Source: Bradyrhizobium sp. WSM3983 (GTDB taxonomy: Bacteria > Pseudomonadota > Alphaproteobacteria > Rhizobiales > Xanthobacteraceae). From it: a stretch of 64,000 nucleotides of DNA. The DNA lies in contig NZ_AXAY01000001.1 of the NCBI RefSeq assembly GCF_000473045.1, positions 516,931 to 580,930 on the forward strand, given 5' to 3'. Made by a program: the position numbers and the translations under genes. The notes beneath the pieces were generated by a model. That model saw only the letters and a list, made by a program, of their open reading frames with translations, had not been told where the DNA came from and did not search any database. Shown here one piece after another: positions 1 through 7,120 of this stretch. Position 1 is the first letter of the stretch, and each line of letters opens with the position of its first letter.

Positions 1-578
1 CTCGGATTTCGATAGATGACGTAGTAGGCGACGAAATACAGAAAGCTCAGCAGCGCGGTGACGCCGAAACCCCAGCGCCAGCCGTAGAGAAAGATCACAT
101 AGGCGACCAGCGGCACGCCGATCACGTTGGAGAATTTGGCGGCGGAATCGAAGATCGCAGTCGAACGCGCGCGTTCGTCGAGCGGAAACCAATGGCCGGT
201 CGCCTTCTGGCTGGCCGGAAAGGCCGGTGCTTCCGCGACGCCGAGCAACAGGCGCGCGCCGGCGATGCCCCAAAGTCCGCTGGCAAGCGCGGTGATGGTG
301 GCGGCGACCGCCCACAGGAAGGTGCTGGCGCGGCCGACCATGGTGACGCCGAAGCGGTCGAGCACCATGCCGCCGGGGACTTGCAGCAGCGAATAGGTCC
401 AGAAGAACGCGCTGCCGAGCAGCCCGATGTCCGTGGCGGAGAGGCCAAGCTCCCTGGTGAGTTCGGGCGTCGCGGCGGAGAGCCCGACGCGATCGATGTA
501 GTTGATGAGAATTCCGACGCCGAGGAGGCAGCCGATCAGCCAGCGTCGCCCGGGTACCTGTTGGCCTGCCTTCGCCAT
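1..578 (-). CDS. MFS transporter, N-terminal part (gene runs off the left edge)
   Basis: This is the first roughly 192 codons of a major facilitator superfamily permease of the inner membrane; the 3' part lies outside the window. The reading starts MAKAGQQVPGRRW at 578 and continues into hydrophobic helices. NYIDR near residues 26-30 and GGMVLDRFG in the second-to-third helix region fit the anion:cation symporter (ACS) branch, which usually imports organic acid or sugar acid anions. The start is the only ATG before the first helix. It lies downstream of the IclR regulator gene on the same strand, with a palindrome in between, so IclR control of this transporter is a reasonable inference. The substrate cannot be read from this part. 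Confidence 0.85.
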   Translation of the reverse strand, partial: MAKAGQQVPGRRWLIGCLLGVGILINYIDRVGLSAATPELTRELGLSATDIGLLGSAFFWTYSLLQVPGGMVLDRFGVTMVGRASTFLWAVAATITALASGLWGIAGARLLLGVAEAPAFPASQKATGHWFPLDERARSTAIFDSAAKFSNVIGVPLVAYVIFLYGWRWGFGVTALLSFLYFVAYYVIYRNP

Positions 579-656
579 TTTGAATCCTCGCTTGGAACGC
601 AGGCTCGCGTCTCTCGCCCCGAATGGGAACGAGAACTTCGCCGCGCCTGCTGTTGC

Positions 657-678
657 ATTGTCTCTTATAGTGGACAAT
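657..678. promoter_or_regulatory. Palindrome resembling an IclR operator
   Basis: The arms ATTGTC (657-662) and GACAAT (673-678) are symmetric around a central TATA (666-669). The centre falls about 90 bp upstream of the transporter start at 578, in the 250-bp gap behind the IclR gene. Several IclR-family regulators are known to bind TATA-centred palindromes with outer GAC/GTC arms. Binding by the IclR protein encoded next door is inferred from position and symmetry. Confidence 0.5.
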
Positions 679-828
679 ATTATCTTATAGCGTCACGTTA
701 GATATTCTGGCGGCGTGATGTCAAGAGTGGACATGCGAGGGCGCGATCGGCCCGCAGCCGGGACGCGCGACGACGGCGCTACGGCCCGATGCAGGTGCAT
801 CGGCCGCAGCGCTGCCGCTCGACTGAAT

Positions 829-1599
829 TCAGGGACGATCCGAGAGTTCGGTTGCGGTGGCGACGAGGTCGTCGAGCAGCGCAGTCCTGCGCTCCTTCAC
901 CGAGTCCGCGGGAACGACGAAGCAAAGCGTCGCGACCGCGACACCCTTCTTGTCGCGGATGGGGGCGGCAAGACACGACGTGAACCGATCGGACAGCGCC
1001 GTCGTCACGCATTTGCCGTCACGTCGCGCGCGCGCGACGTCCTTGATGAAATCGTCGATATCGAGGACGCGGCCGTCCGGAAGGCGGAAATCCTCTTTCG
1101 GAACGAACGCGCGAATGTCTGTCGGGCTCATATGATCCAACAGCAACCTGCCGGATGCGGTCCACGGCAGCGGCACCTCGATGCCGACATCCGTCGTGAT
1201 CCGGAACAGGCCCGACCCGTCCCTTGTATCGACCACAACGTATTTGCGGCCACGCAACGCACAGAGTTGCGCGGTGGCACTATGCTGGGTCGCCAGCCGG
1301 TCGAGGGCTTCGCGGCATCGGCGATGCAGCGGATTGGCCTCCGCATAGGCGCGCCCGTAGAGATGCACGGCCTTGCCGAAATAGACCTGACCGCCTTCGC
1401 CAACGCTCTCCAGCAGGTCCGCCTGGATCAGGCGGTTGGCGATGGCATAGACGGTCGATCGCGGCGCGCCCATTTGCTTGGCGAGGTCGCTGAGCCTGGA
1501 GGGCGCGCGCAAATGCAACAGCGCTTCCAGGAGATCGATGGTCCGATCAATCCCGTTCTGGCGTTCCGCGGGCGAGGTGCCCTTTTTGGATGCGGCCAA
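829..1599 (-). CDS. IclR family transcriptional regulator
   Basis: A 256-residue regulator of normal IclR length. The N-terminal winged helix-turn-helix is at about residues 17-75 (LSDLAKQMGAPRSTVYAIANRL), and the remainder is the effector-binding GAF-like domain with RKYVVVDTRDG and PWTASGRLLLDH. The start appears to be TTG at 1599, since no ATG in frame precedes the HTH; a GAAGGA ribosome site lies about 10 nt upstream. IclR proteins usually control catabolic or transport genes next to them, and the MFS transporter downstream is the obvious candidate target. The effector is unknown. Confidence 0.88.
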   Translation of the reverse strand: MAASKKGTSPAERQNGIDRTIDLLEALLHLRAPSRLSDLAKQMGAPRSTVYAIANRLIQADLLESVGEGGQVYFGKAVHLYGRAYAEANPLHRRCREALDRLATQHSATAQLCALRGRKYVVVDTRDGSGLFRITTDVGIEVPLPWTASGRLLLDHMSPTDIRAFVPKEDFRLPDGRVLDIDDFIKDVARARRDGKCVTTALSDRFTSCLAAPIRDKKGVAVATLCFVVPADSVKERRTALLDDLVATATELSDRP

Positions 1600-1714
1600 A
1601 CCTCACATATCCTTCGTCAGCTTCGCCTGCGGTTTTTGGCATAAACCGCGCCGACGGTATAGCGTGTCCGGCTTTTCCGCTTTCAGAATTCGGCTTAAAG
1701 TTGCTCAGCGCCAG

Positions 1715-1733
1715 CCGACGGTGTTGCCGTCGG
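1715..1733. terminator. Short GC hairpin downstream of the GNAT gene
   Basis: CCGACGG (1715-1721) pairs with CCGTCGG (1727-1733) across a 5-nt loop. It lies in the 275-bp gap between the GNAT stop and the IclR start, both minus strand. There is no clear T run, so termination is only a possibility. Confidence 0.3.
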
Positions 1734-1874
1734 TGTGGCACCGGTGAGTCACGAGCCCTGCATCTAGCGAACGGGGTTCTCAGGATCCAATTCGAAGATG
1801 CCGGCAACCTCCGCGAAGAGGGTCGATACGGCATCTTGCCTCGGGCATTCCTCGATGGAAATAGCGCGCCTCGA

Positions 1875-2390
1875 CTACCCGCGCGCCTTGCTCCAGTCGG
1901 GCGCGACCGTGCCCGAGACGCCTTCGAGGGCGCCGTCGACGAGCTCGAACACCAGGACGCGGGCGGCATCGACCGGGCCCGGCATGGTGACGCGTCCCTT
2001 GGGGACGAGCTTGAAACCGACGCGGCTGTAATAGAGCTCGTCGCCGACCAGCAGCACGAGGCGATGGCCTTTGTCCCTGGCGTCCTTCAACGCCCGCTCC
2101 ATCAGCATGCGGCCGATGCCGCGGCTGCGAAATGGCGGCTCGACGGTGAGCGGCCCGAGCAGCAGCGCCGGCGTCTCACCGATCATGACAGGCAATTGCC
2201 TGACGGAGCCGACCAGCAGCGTGCCGATGCGGGCCGTGAACGAGACGTCGCGCACATGGTCGACGTGTTCGCGGATGCGATAGGCGCTGAGCACGAAGCG
2301 GCCGGGGCCGAAGGTGCGCTCGTGCAGCCGCTCGATCGCCTGGGCGTCGCCTGGGGCTTCAGGACTGATGGTGATTGAGAGATCGTTCAT
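1875..2390 (-). CDS. GNAT family N-acetyltransferase
   Basis: A 171-residue acetyltransferase that would move an acetyl group from acetyl-CoA to an amine on an unidentified substrate. The acetyl-CoA pyrophosphate-binding motif is visible as RSRGIGRML at about residues 88-96, preceded by the strand LLLGPLTVEPPF. I chose the ATG at 2390 (MNDLSITI). An upstream in-frame start at 2489 would add residues encoded by a dispersed repeat element (2397-2450), so those residues are unlikely to belong to the conserved protein. The C-terminal end AFELVDGALEGV-type region matches YhbS-like acetyltransferases. It stands alone, with no clear operon partner. Confidence 0.85.
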   Translation of the reverse strand: MNDLSITISPEAPGDAQAIERLHERTFGPGRFVLSAYRIREHVDHVRDVSFTARIGTLLVGSVRQLPVMIGETPALLLGPLTVEPPFRSRGIGRMLMERALKDARDKGHRLVLLVGDELYYSRVGFKLVPKGRVTMPGPVDAARVLVFELVDGALEGVSGTVAPDWSKARG

Positions 2391-2396
2391 ATGACC

Positions 2397-2450
2397 AGAG
2401 CGTTTTTCGAGCGAAGTGAATCCCGATTCGCGTTCAGAAAACGCGTCAAT
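2397..2450. repeat. Dispersed repeat, copy 1 of 3 (reverse orientation)
   Basis: Read on the minus strand, this begins TTGACGCGTTTTCT and ends CGAAAAACGCTCT. It aligns with copies at 22969-23018 and 43228-43277. The sharing of TTGACGCGTTTTCT, an ACGCGAA core and CTTCGCT(T/C)GAAAACGCT ends is directly visible. Its internal symmetry (TTTTC and GAAAA ends) suggests a REP-like folded element. Confidence 0.8.
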
Positions 2451-2506
2451 ACAGGAATCGGAGTAGCATCTGCGTATGTGGAGGTCCATGGGCGTTGCGC
2501 CCGACT

Positions 2507-3442
2507 TCAGTCCCTTTTCGGCGCCGGCTGGGACAGATAGGCCAGCATCTTCATCTCCCGCCGTCCCCGCGTCACGGTATCGAGCACGAGGCCCGACGAG
2601 ACCGACAACATCGCCACGATCGTCAATCCCATCGACAGCACGGCGGTCGGCAGGCGCGGCACGAGGCCGGTTTCGATGAATGTGACGACGATCGGGATCG
2701 CAAGGATGATCGCGGCCAGCGCCAGCAGGATCCCGATCACGGTGAAGAAACGCAGCGGCCGCTCCGAGCGGTACAGCTTCAGCATGGTCCCGAGAATGCG
2801 AAAGCCGTCGCGCCAGGTGTTGAGCTTCGAGAACGAGCCCTCCGGCCGCGCGTAATAGGGCGTCTCGACCTCGGCGACCGGCAGCGACAGTTCCAGCGCG
2901 TAGACCGCGAGCTCGGTCTCGATCTCGAAGCCATCGGACAGCACGGGGAACGATTTGACGAAGCGCCGCGAGAACACGCGGTAGCCGGAGAGGATGTCCT
3001 TGAAGGCGTGGCCGAAGGTCGAGGACAGGAAGCCGGTCAGCATGCGGTTGCCGGTGCGATGGCCGAGACGGTAGGCGGCCTGCGACTGGTCGATGCGGAG
3101 CCCGACCACCATGTCGAGATGTTCGTCGAGCAGCTTATCGATCATGCGCGGGGCGCTCGGCGCATCGTAGGTGGCGTCGCCGTCGACCAGCACGTAAATG
3201 TCGGCCTCGACGTCGGCGAACATGCGGCGCACGACATGACCCTTGCCCTGCCGCCGTTCGCTGCGCACGATCGCGCCGGCCTCGCGCGCGACAGCCGCGG
3301 TGCTGTCGCGCGAATTGTTGTCGTAGACATAGATCTCCGCCGCGGGCAGCGCCTTGCGGAAGTTGGCGACGACCGTCGCGACCGCCGCCTCTTCATTGTA
3401 GCAGGGCACCAGCACGGCGATGCGGGGTTGGGCAGATGTCAT
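2507..3442 (-). CDS. Family 2 glycosyltransferase, polyprenyl-phosphate sugar synthase type
   Basis: A 311-residue protein with an N-terminal GT-A domain: LVPCYNEE at residues 11-18, DNNSRDST at 41-48, and the metal-binding DGDATYD at 88-94. Two C-terminal hydrophobic segments (about 228-255 and 265-290) anchor it in the membrane. This layout fits DPM1/GtrB-like enzymes, which load a sugar onto a polyprenyl phosphate on the cytoplasmic face. Its start overlaps the stop of the upstream membrane-protein gene by 4 nt (ATGA), so the two are translationally coupled. The pair probably makes and then uses a lipid-linked sugar. The sugar itself cannot be read. Confidence 0.87.
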   Translation of the reverse strand: MTSAQPRIAVLVPCYNEEAAVATVVANFRKALPAAEIYVYDNNSRDSTAAVAREAGAIVRSERRQGKGHVVRRMFADVEADIYVLVDGDATYDAPSAPRMIDKLLDEHLDMVVGLRIDQSQAAYRLGHRTGNRMLTGFLSSTFGHAFKDILSGYRVFSRRFVKSFPVLSDGFEIETELAVYALELSLPVAEVETPYYARPEGSFSKLNTWRDGFRILGTMLKLYRSERPLRFFTVIGILLALAAIILAIPIVVTFIETGLVPRLPTAVLSMGLTIVAMLSVSSGLVLDTVTRGRREMKMLAYLSQPAPKRD

Positions 3443-4590
3443 CGCGGCAGCGCTCCCAGACTGGCCGGCTCGCAGCCAACCGATGCAGCCTCACGCATCT
3501 CGGCCGGTTGCGAGAGCCGGGCAAACGACAGCGTCCACAGTGACAGCATCGCGATCGGCACGACGTAGTACGGCGTGAAGATCGGATGGCTGAGGAAGAA
3601 GCCGAGATTGACGACGAGGTTGCCGGCAACGACGAAGGCGCCCTGCCGCTCATGCCCCTCGCCGGACCACAACAGCGAGAGCGTCGCGCCGATCGCAAGC
3701 ACGACCAGCACGATCTGCATGTCGCGCAGATACTGGCCGAGAATCGCGAGGTCGAACGCCGGCGCGACCACATCGGCGCTGCCATAGGTCGTCGCCAGCG
3801 CGCTGCCGGCGTTGATGGCCTGGGCGGCCAGCGTCGGCGCCATGCCGACGAGCACGCCGGCACCGAAGGCGAGGCCCTGCACGAATATCGCGAGCGAGCG
3901 CGTCCACAGGAAGGGAATGCCGAGGAACAGGAAATAGCCGGCCGCGAGCAAGGCATTCGGCAGTCTGAAATTGACGGATGCGCCGAGCAGGAGACCGATC
4001 AGCGCGATCAGCAGGACGCTGCGCTTGCCCCTGGCCAGCCACAGTGCCGTCAGGAAGCCCGCGACCGCGCACAGCGCCATGGTCGGTGCAACCGAATAGC
4101 TCGCTTTCGCCGGATTGATCATGAGGTAGACAGCAAGCGCGCCGAACAGGCCTGCGCCCAGGATCGACGGCAGCGTCCGCGCCATGGCAATGCCCGATAG
4201 CGCGAGACCGCACACGATCAGGCTCGCGGCAATGTAGAGCGGCACGACCTGGTGGCCTTCTGGAAACAGCGCCAGCAGAAAGCCGGTGCCCGGCGGATAT
4301 TGCAACACGACCTTGCCGTCCGGCATCGGATTGTGGCAAGGCCAGCGGATCGGATCCTTCCATTCGGCGAAGGCAATTTGCTTCAACTTGCCTTCGAAAT
4401 AACGGTCGTCGTCCCTGACCGCATTGGTGTCGAGCCCACCGGCGCCAAAGCGCTGGAACAGATGCGCCTGCCGGAGATAGCAGATGTCGTCATAGACCCC
4501 GCGCGCCTCGCTCCAGCGCGACATTGTCGCAATGTTGCTGGCGAGGATCGCGAGGCAGATCAGGCCGAAGGTGAGTTTCGCGGCTTTCAT
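3439..4590 (-). CDS. Polytopic membrane protein, likely GT-C type glycosyltransferase
   Basis: A 383-residue protein with many hydrophobic helices. The first helix (LTFGLICLAILASNIA) is followed by a long loop containing ARGVYDDICYLRQ. An acidic pair in the first large loop is typical of GT-C enzymes, which transfer sugars from polyprenyl-phosphate donors on the outer face of the membrane. The ATG at 4590 (MKAAKLTF) precedes the first helix; upstream residues in frame are not hydrophobic and overlap the Nudix gene. It couples by ATGA overlap to the donor-making GT2 gene, which supports the GT-C reading. Acceptor and family subtype are unknown. Confidence 0.72.
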   Translation of the reverse strand: MKAAKLTFGLICLAILASNIATMSRWSEARGVYDDICYLRQAHLFQRFGAGGLDTNAVRDDDRYFEGKLKQIAFAEWKDPIRWPCHNPMPDGKVVLQYPPGTGFLLALFPEGHQVVPLYIAASLIVCGLALSGIAMARTLPSILGAGLFGALAVYLMINPAKASYSVAPTMALCAVAGFLTALWLARGKRSVLLIALIGLLLGASVNFRLPNALLAAGYFLFLGIPFLWTRSLAIFVQGLAFGAGVLVGMAPTLAAQAINAGSALATTYGSADVVAPAFDLAILGQYLRDMQIVLVVLAIGATLSLLWSGEGHERQGAFVVAGNLVVNLGFFLSHPIFTPYYVVPIAMLSLWTLSFARLSQPAEMREAASVGCEPASLGALPR

Positions 4591-4637
4591 CAGGTTTCCG
4601 TGGCGCCCATTCGGACTGGTACTAGCATAGCTCGCCC

Positions 4638-5129
4638 TCAGCGCCACGTCGCAATCAGGGGCTTGCCGTGAAGCACTTCCGCGATCCGCAGCCGCGTGCC
4701 GGGGGTTGCCTCCTCCGGCAGCGCAGCGGTGTCGAAGAAGCCGCATTCGATGATCTCGTGATTGGGCGCCGGCAGCCGGTCCTGCCGGAAATGCCTGACC
4801 ACATAGACCGCGACATGGTCGCGGCGGGAGATATGGCTGTTGAGGAAGATGCCGTGCAGCACAGCCTCGCCGGTCAGGTCGATATCGCCCTCCTCCTTGA
4901 GCTCGCGGCGCATCGCCTGCTCCATGGTCTCGCCATAGTCGACGCCGCCGCCGGGCAGATACCAGCCCGAGACGTAGCTGTGCTTGACCAGAAACACCTT
5001 GTCGTCGGCATCGAGCACCACCGCGCGGACGCCGAGCGTCATGCCGCGGACCAGCAGGAAATAGGCGTGGAAGACATGCCGCAGCAGCGGCTCGAATCTC
5101 TGTCGGATCTTGTCCAGGCGTTCCCCCAT
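4638..5129 (-). CDS. Nudix hydrolase
   Basis: A 163-residue hydrolase of nucleoside-diphosphate-linked compounds. The Nudix box is at about residues 61-83 (GGVDYGETMEQAMRRELKEE), containing the catalytic RE..EE cluster. The residue that is usually Gly after EE-x is Asp here (EEGDI), a small variation that leaves the metal-binding glutamates intact. The start at ATG 5129 (MGERLDKI) gives the usual length. It lies 47 nt upstream of the GT-C-like gene on the same strand, so it may be the first gene of that envelope sugar operon. The substrate is not evident. Confidence 0.85.
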   Translation of the reverse strand: MGERLDKIRQRFEPLLRHVFHAYFLLVRGMTLGVRAVVLDADDKVFLVKHSYVSGWYLPGGGVDYGETMEQAMRRELKEEGDIDLTGEAVLHGIFLNSHISRRDHVAVYVVRHFRQDRLPAPNHEIIECGFFDTAALPEEATPGTRLRIAEVLHGKPLIATWR

Positions 5130-5221
5130 CAGACTCTCTTGACGCGCCCTTTCAGGCGTCCCTTGCGCAGTCGTCGCGACCTTGCCATTACAGCAAGGGA
5201 ATAGCGAGGCAATCGCGCGCC

Positions 5222-6103
5222 ATGGCACCTTTCACGCTCGCCCATCTGTCCGACCCGCATCTGCCGCCGCTGCCGAAGCCGCGGCTGATCGAACTCGCCG
5301 GCAAGCGCGCGCTCGGCTACGTCAACTGGACGCGCAACCGTCACAAATACCAGCGCCGCGAAGTGCTCGACGCGCTGGTCGCCGACGTGCAGGCACAAGC
5401 GCCCGACCACATCGCGGTCACAGGCGATCTCGTCAATCTGGCGATGGAGGCGGAGTTCGCGCCGGCACGCGCCTGGCTCGACGGGGTCGGCGCGCCCGAC
5501 CGCGTCACCACGATTCCCGGCAATCACGACGCCTATGTCCGCGCAACGTATCACCGCTTCGGTGAGACCTTTGCGCCCTACCTTGCCAGCGACGATGGCG
5601 GCGTCGGCTTTCCCGGCGTGCGCCGGCGCGGCCCGGCTGCGCTGATCAGCCTCTCCAGCGCCGTGCCGACGCCGCCCTTGATGGCGACGGGCACGCTCGG
5701 ACGCGATCAGCTCGACGCGCTCGAGCAGGTGCTCGACGAGCTCGCCGCCGAAGACGTCTTCCGTGTGCTGCTGGTGCATCATCCCCTGAAGTCCGATGCG
5801 CGCCAGAAGCGGCTGACGGATTCGGCAGCGCTGCTGGCGCTGCTCAAGCGCCATGGCGTCGAGCTGATCCTGCACGGGCACGACCACATTCACTCGACGA
5901 TGTGGTTCGAAGGCCCCAATGGCAACATTCCCGCGATCGGCGTGCCGTCGGCCTCGGCGCTCGCGCACGGGCGCTATCCGGCAGCGGCCTACAATCTGTT
6001 CGCGATCGAAAGGGATAATGCCGGCTGGCACTGCGAGCAGATCGTGCGAAGCATCGATCATGGCCTGCAGATCCGGGAGATCAAGCGCGCGCGGCTGCTT
6101 TGA
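5222..6103 (+). CDS. Metallophosphoesterase (calcineurin-like)
   Basis: A 293-residue phosphoesterase with every dimetal motif of the family in order: DPH at residues 11-13, GDLVN at 68-72, GNHD at 100-103, HHP at 185-187, and HGHDHIH at 217-223. These residues bind two metal ions and activate water for phosphoester hydrolysis. The closest described relatives include cyclic-nucleotide phosphodiesterases of the CpdA type, but the substrate cannot be assigned from sequence alone. It is divergent from the Nudix gene, with a 92-bp gap that must hold both promoters. No signal peptide is seen, so it is cytoplasmic. Confidence 0.9.
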   Translation: MAPFTLAHLSDPHLPPLPKPRLIELAGKRALGYVNWTRNRHKYQRREVLDALVADVQAQAPDHIAVTGDLVNLAMEAEFAPARAWLDGVGAPDRVTTIPGNHDAYVRATYHRFGETFAPYLASDDGGVGFPGVRRRGPAALISLSSAVPTPPLMATGTLGRDQLDALEQVLDELAAEDVFRVLLVHHPLKSDARQKRLTDSAALLALLKRHGVELILHGHDHIHSTMWFEGPNGNIPAIGVPSASALAHGRYPAAAYNLFAIERDNAGWHCEQIVRSIDHGLQIREIKRARLL

Positions 6104-6142
6104 GGCGCGCGCGTCAGCGCGAGCACGGACGACGGCAAGCAA

Positions 6143-6697
6143 TCACCAGCTCCGCAGCGCCGCGAGCACGGCGACGCCGAACAGCCCGGCGACACCGAGG
6201 ATGAAGCCGAACACGAACGGCCACACCCGCGAGTGGCGGCGCGGCTCCGCGACCTCCAGCTTCGGCTCGGGCAGCACCACCATCGCGCGCTCGCGCTCGA
6301 TCATGCGGCGGGCGACATAGTCGGTCACGGCGTCCACGATCACCGAAGTGTCGTGCGATTCGGCGAGCACGATGCGGCCGAAGCGGGTGTCCTGGACGAA
6401 GCGGTACATCCGCTTGTCGCGCCCCATCATGATGTGGGCGACGACGTCGATCCAGAGTCGCGGCGTATCACCCTGGCTGATACCGCGGTCGAACAGATCG
6501 ATCTGCTCGGGCACCTGGGCGAACAGCGGGTCGAGCGCGTCGTTGAGGATCTCGAGCCGCGCCACCTCGGCGTCGCGCAAATCGACGACGACGCCGGTGC
6601 GGTCGGCGGCCTCGATCCGCGCGCGCAACAGCGCATCGCGCAGCCGCACCGGGCGCGGCTGGCTGGGATGGGTCCCGCTGGTTTCGGGCTCTGACAT
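6143..6697 (-). CDS. Hypothetical protein with a C-terminal membrane anchor
   Basis: A 184-residue protein starting MSEPETSG at 6697. Most of it is soluble and acidic, with the region RIEAADRTGVVVDLRDAEVA near the N terminus. It ends with one hydrophobic helix (VWPFVFGFILGVAGLFGVAVLAAL), so it looks like a tail-anchored inner-membrane protein facing the cytoplasm. Related proteins are common and uncharacterised in rhizobia as far as I recall, and I cannot name a function. It is convergent with the metallophosphoesterase gene, with 39 bp between their stops. Confidence 0.7.
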   Translation of the reverse strand: MSEPETSGTHPSQPRPVRLRDALLRARIEAADRTGVVVDLRDAEVARLEILNDALDPLFAQVPEQIDLFDRGISQGDTPRLWIDVVAHIMMGRDKRMYRFVQDTRFGRIVLAESHDTSVIVDAVTDYVARRMIERERAMVVLPEPKLEVAEPRRHSRVWPFVFGFILGVAGLFGVAVLAALRSW

Positions 6698-6887
6698 TGT
6701 CGGCCTCGTTCTCACTCGACGCCGTTAACCTATCAGCAACCATCACGTCCGCAAAGCGCCCATCATTCCAGATACTTACGGCGCCCACAGGGGCGTCACC
6801 TGTGCCAAAAACAGACGATCCCACCCGGCTTGCGCCGGATGGGACCCTCCGTCCTTGGACGTCTTCTTAGATTTTGTCAGGCAGCCG

Positions 6888-7097
6888 TCAGGCCGAGACC
6901 CGCGACGGCTCTTCCACGATCGAGAAACGGACGCCGGCCTTGTGGCGGTTCTCTTCCGAAACCGAGCGCCAGGCATCTTCGGCTTCCTTGCGGGTCTTGA
7001 ACGGACCCTGCACCTGGGCCGAGCCTTCGACGAGCTTGTGGAAGTTCATCGAGCCGAACTCACCGCCGATCACCCAGAAATTGCTGCCTATGGTCAT
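6888..7097 (-). CDS. DUF4170 family protein
   Basis: A 69-residue protein beginning MTIGSNFWVIGGEF. The whole length matches the DUF4170 pattern: an N-terminal FWVIGGE strand, then GPFKTRKEAEDAWRS as a helix with a conserved basic stretch. The function is unknown. A GGAG ribosome site lies 8 nt before the ATG. The gene begins 23 nt after the isocitrate lyase stop on the same strand, so it is probably carried on the aceA transcript. The 190-bp gap after it, up to the anchored hypothetical protein gene, holds no gene I can support. Confidence 0.8.
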   Translation of the reverse strand: MTIGSNFWVIGGEFGSMNFHKLVEGSAQVQGPFKTRKEAEDAWRSVSEENRHKAGVRFSIVEEPSRVSA

Positions 7098-7120
7098 TGT
7101 CAGTCTCCTGTTGCGTGGCG

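Noticed and set aside
2391..2489. An N-terminal extension of the GNAT protein by 33 residues.
   Set aside because: Most of the added codons come from a dispersed repeat, and the family match begins at MNDLSIT.
5129..6142. A 337-codon minus-strand frame over the metallophosphoesterase gene.
   Set aside because: The plus-strand frame carries all metallophosphoesterase motifs, while this one has only low-complexity Arg/Ala sequence.
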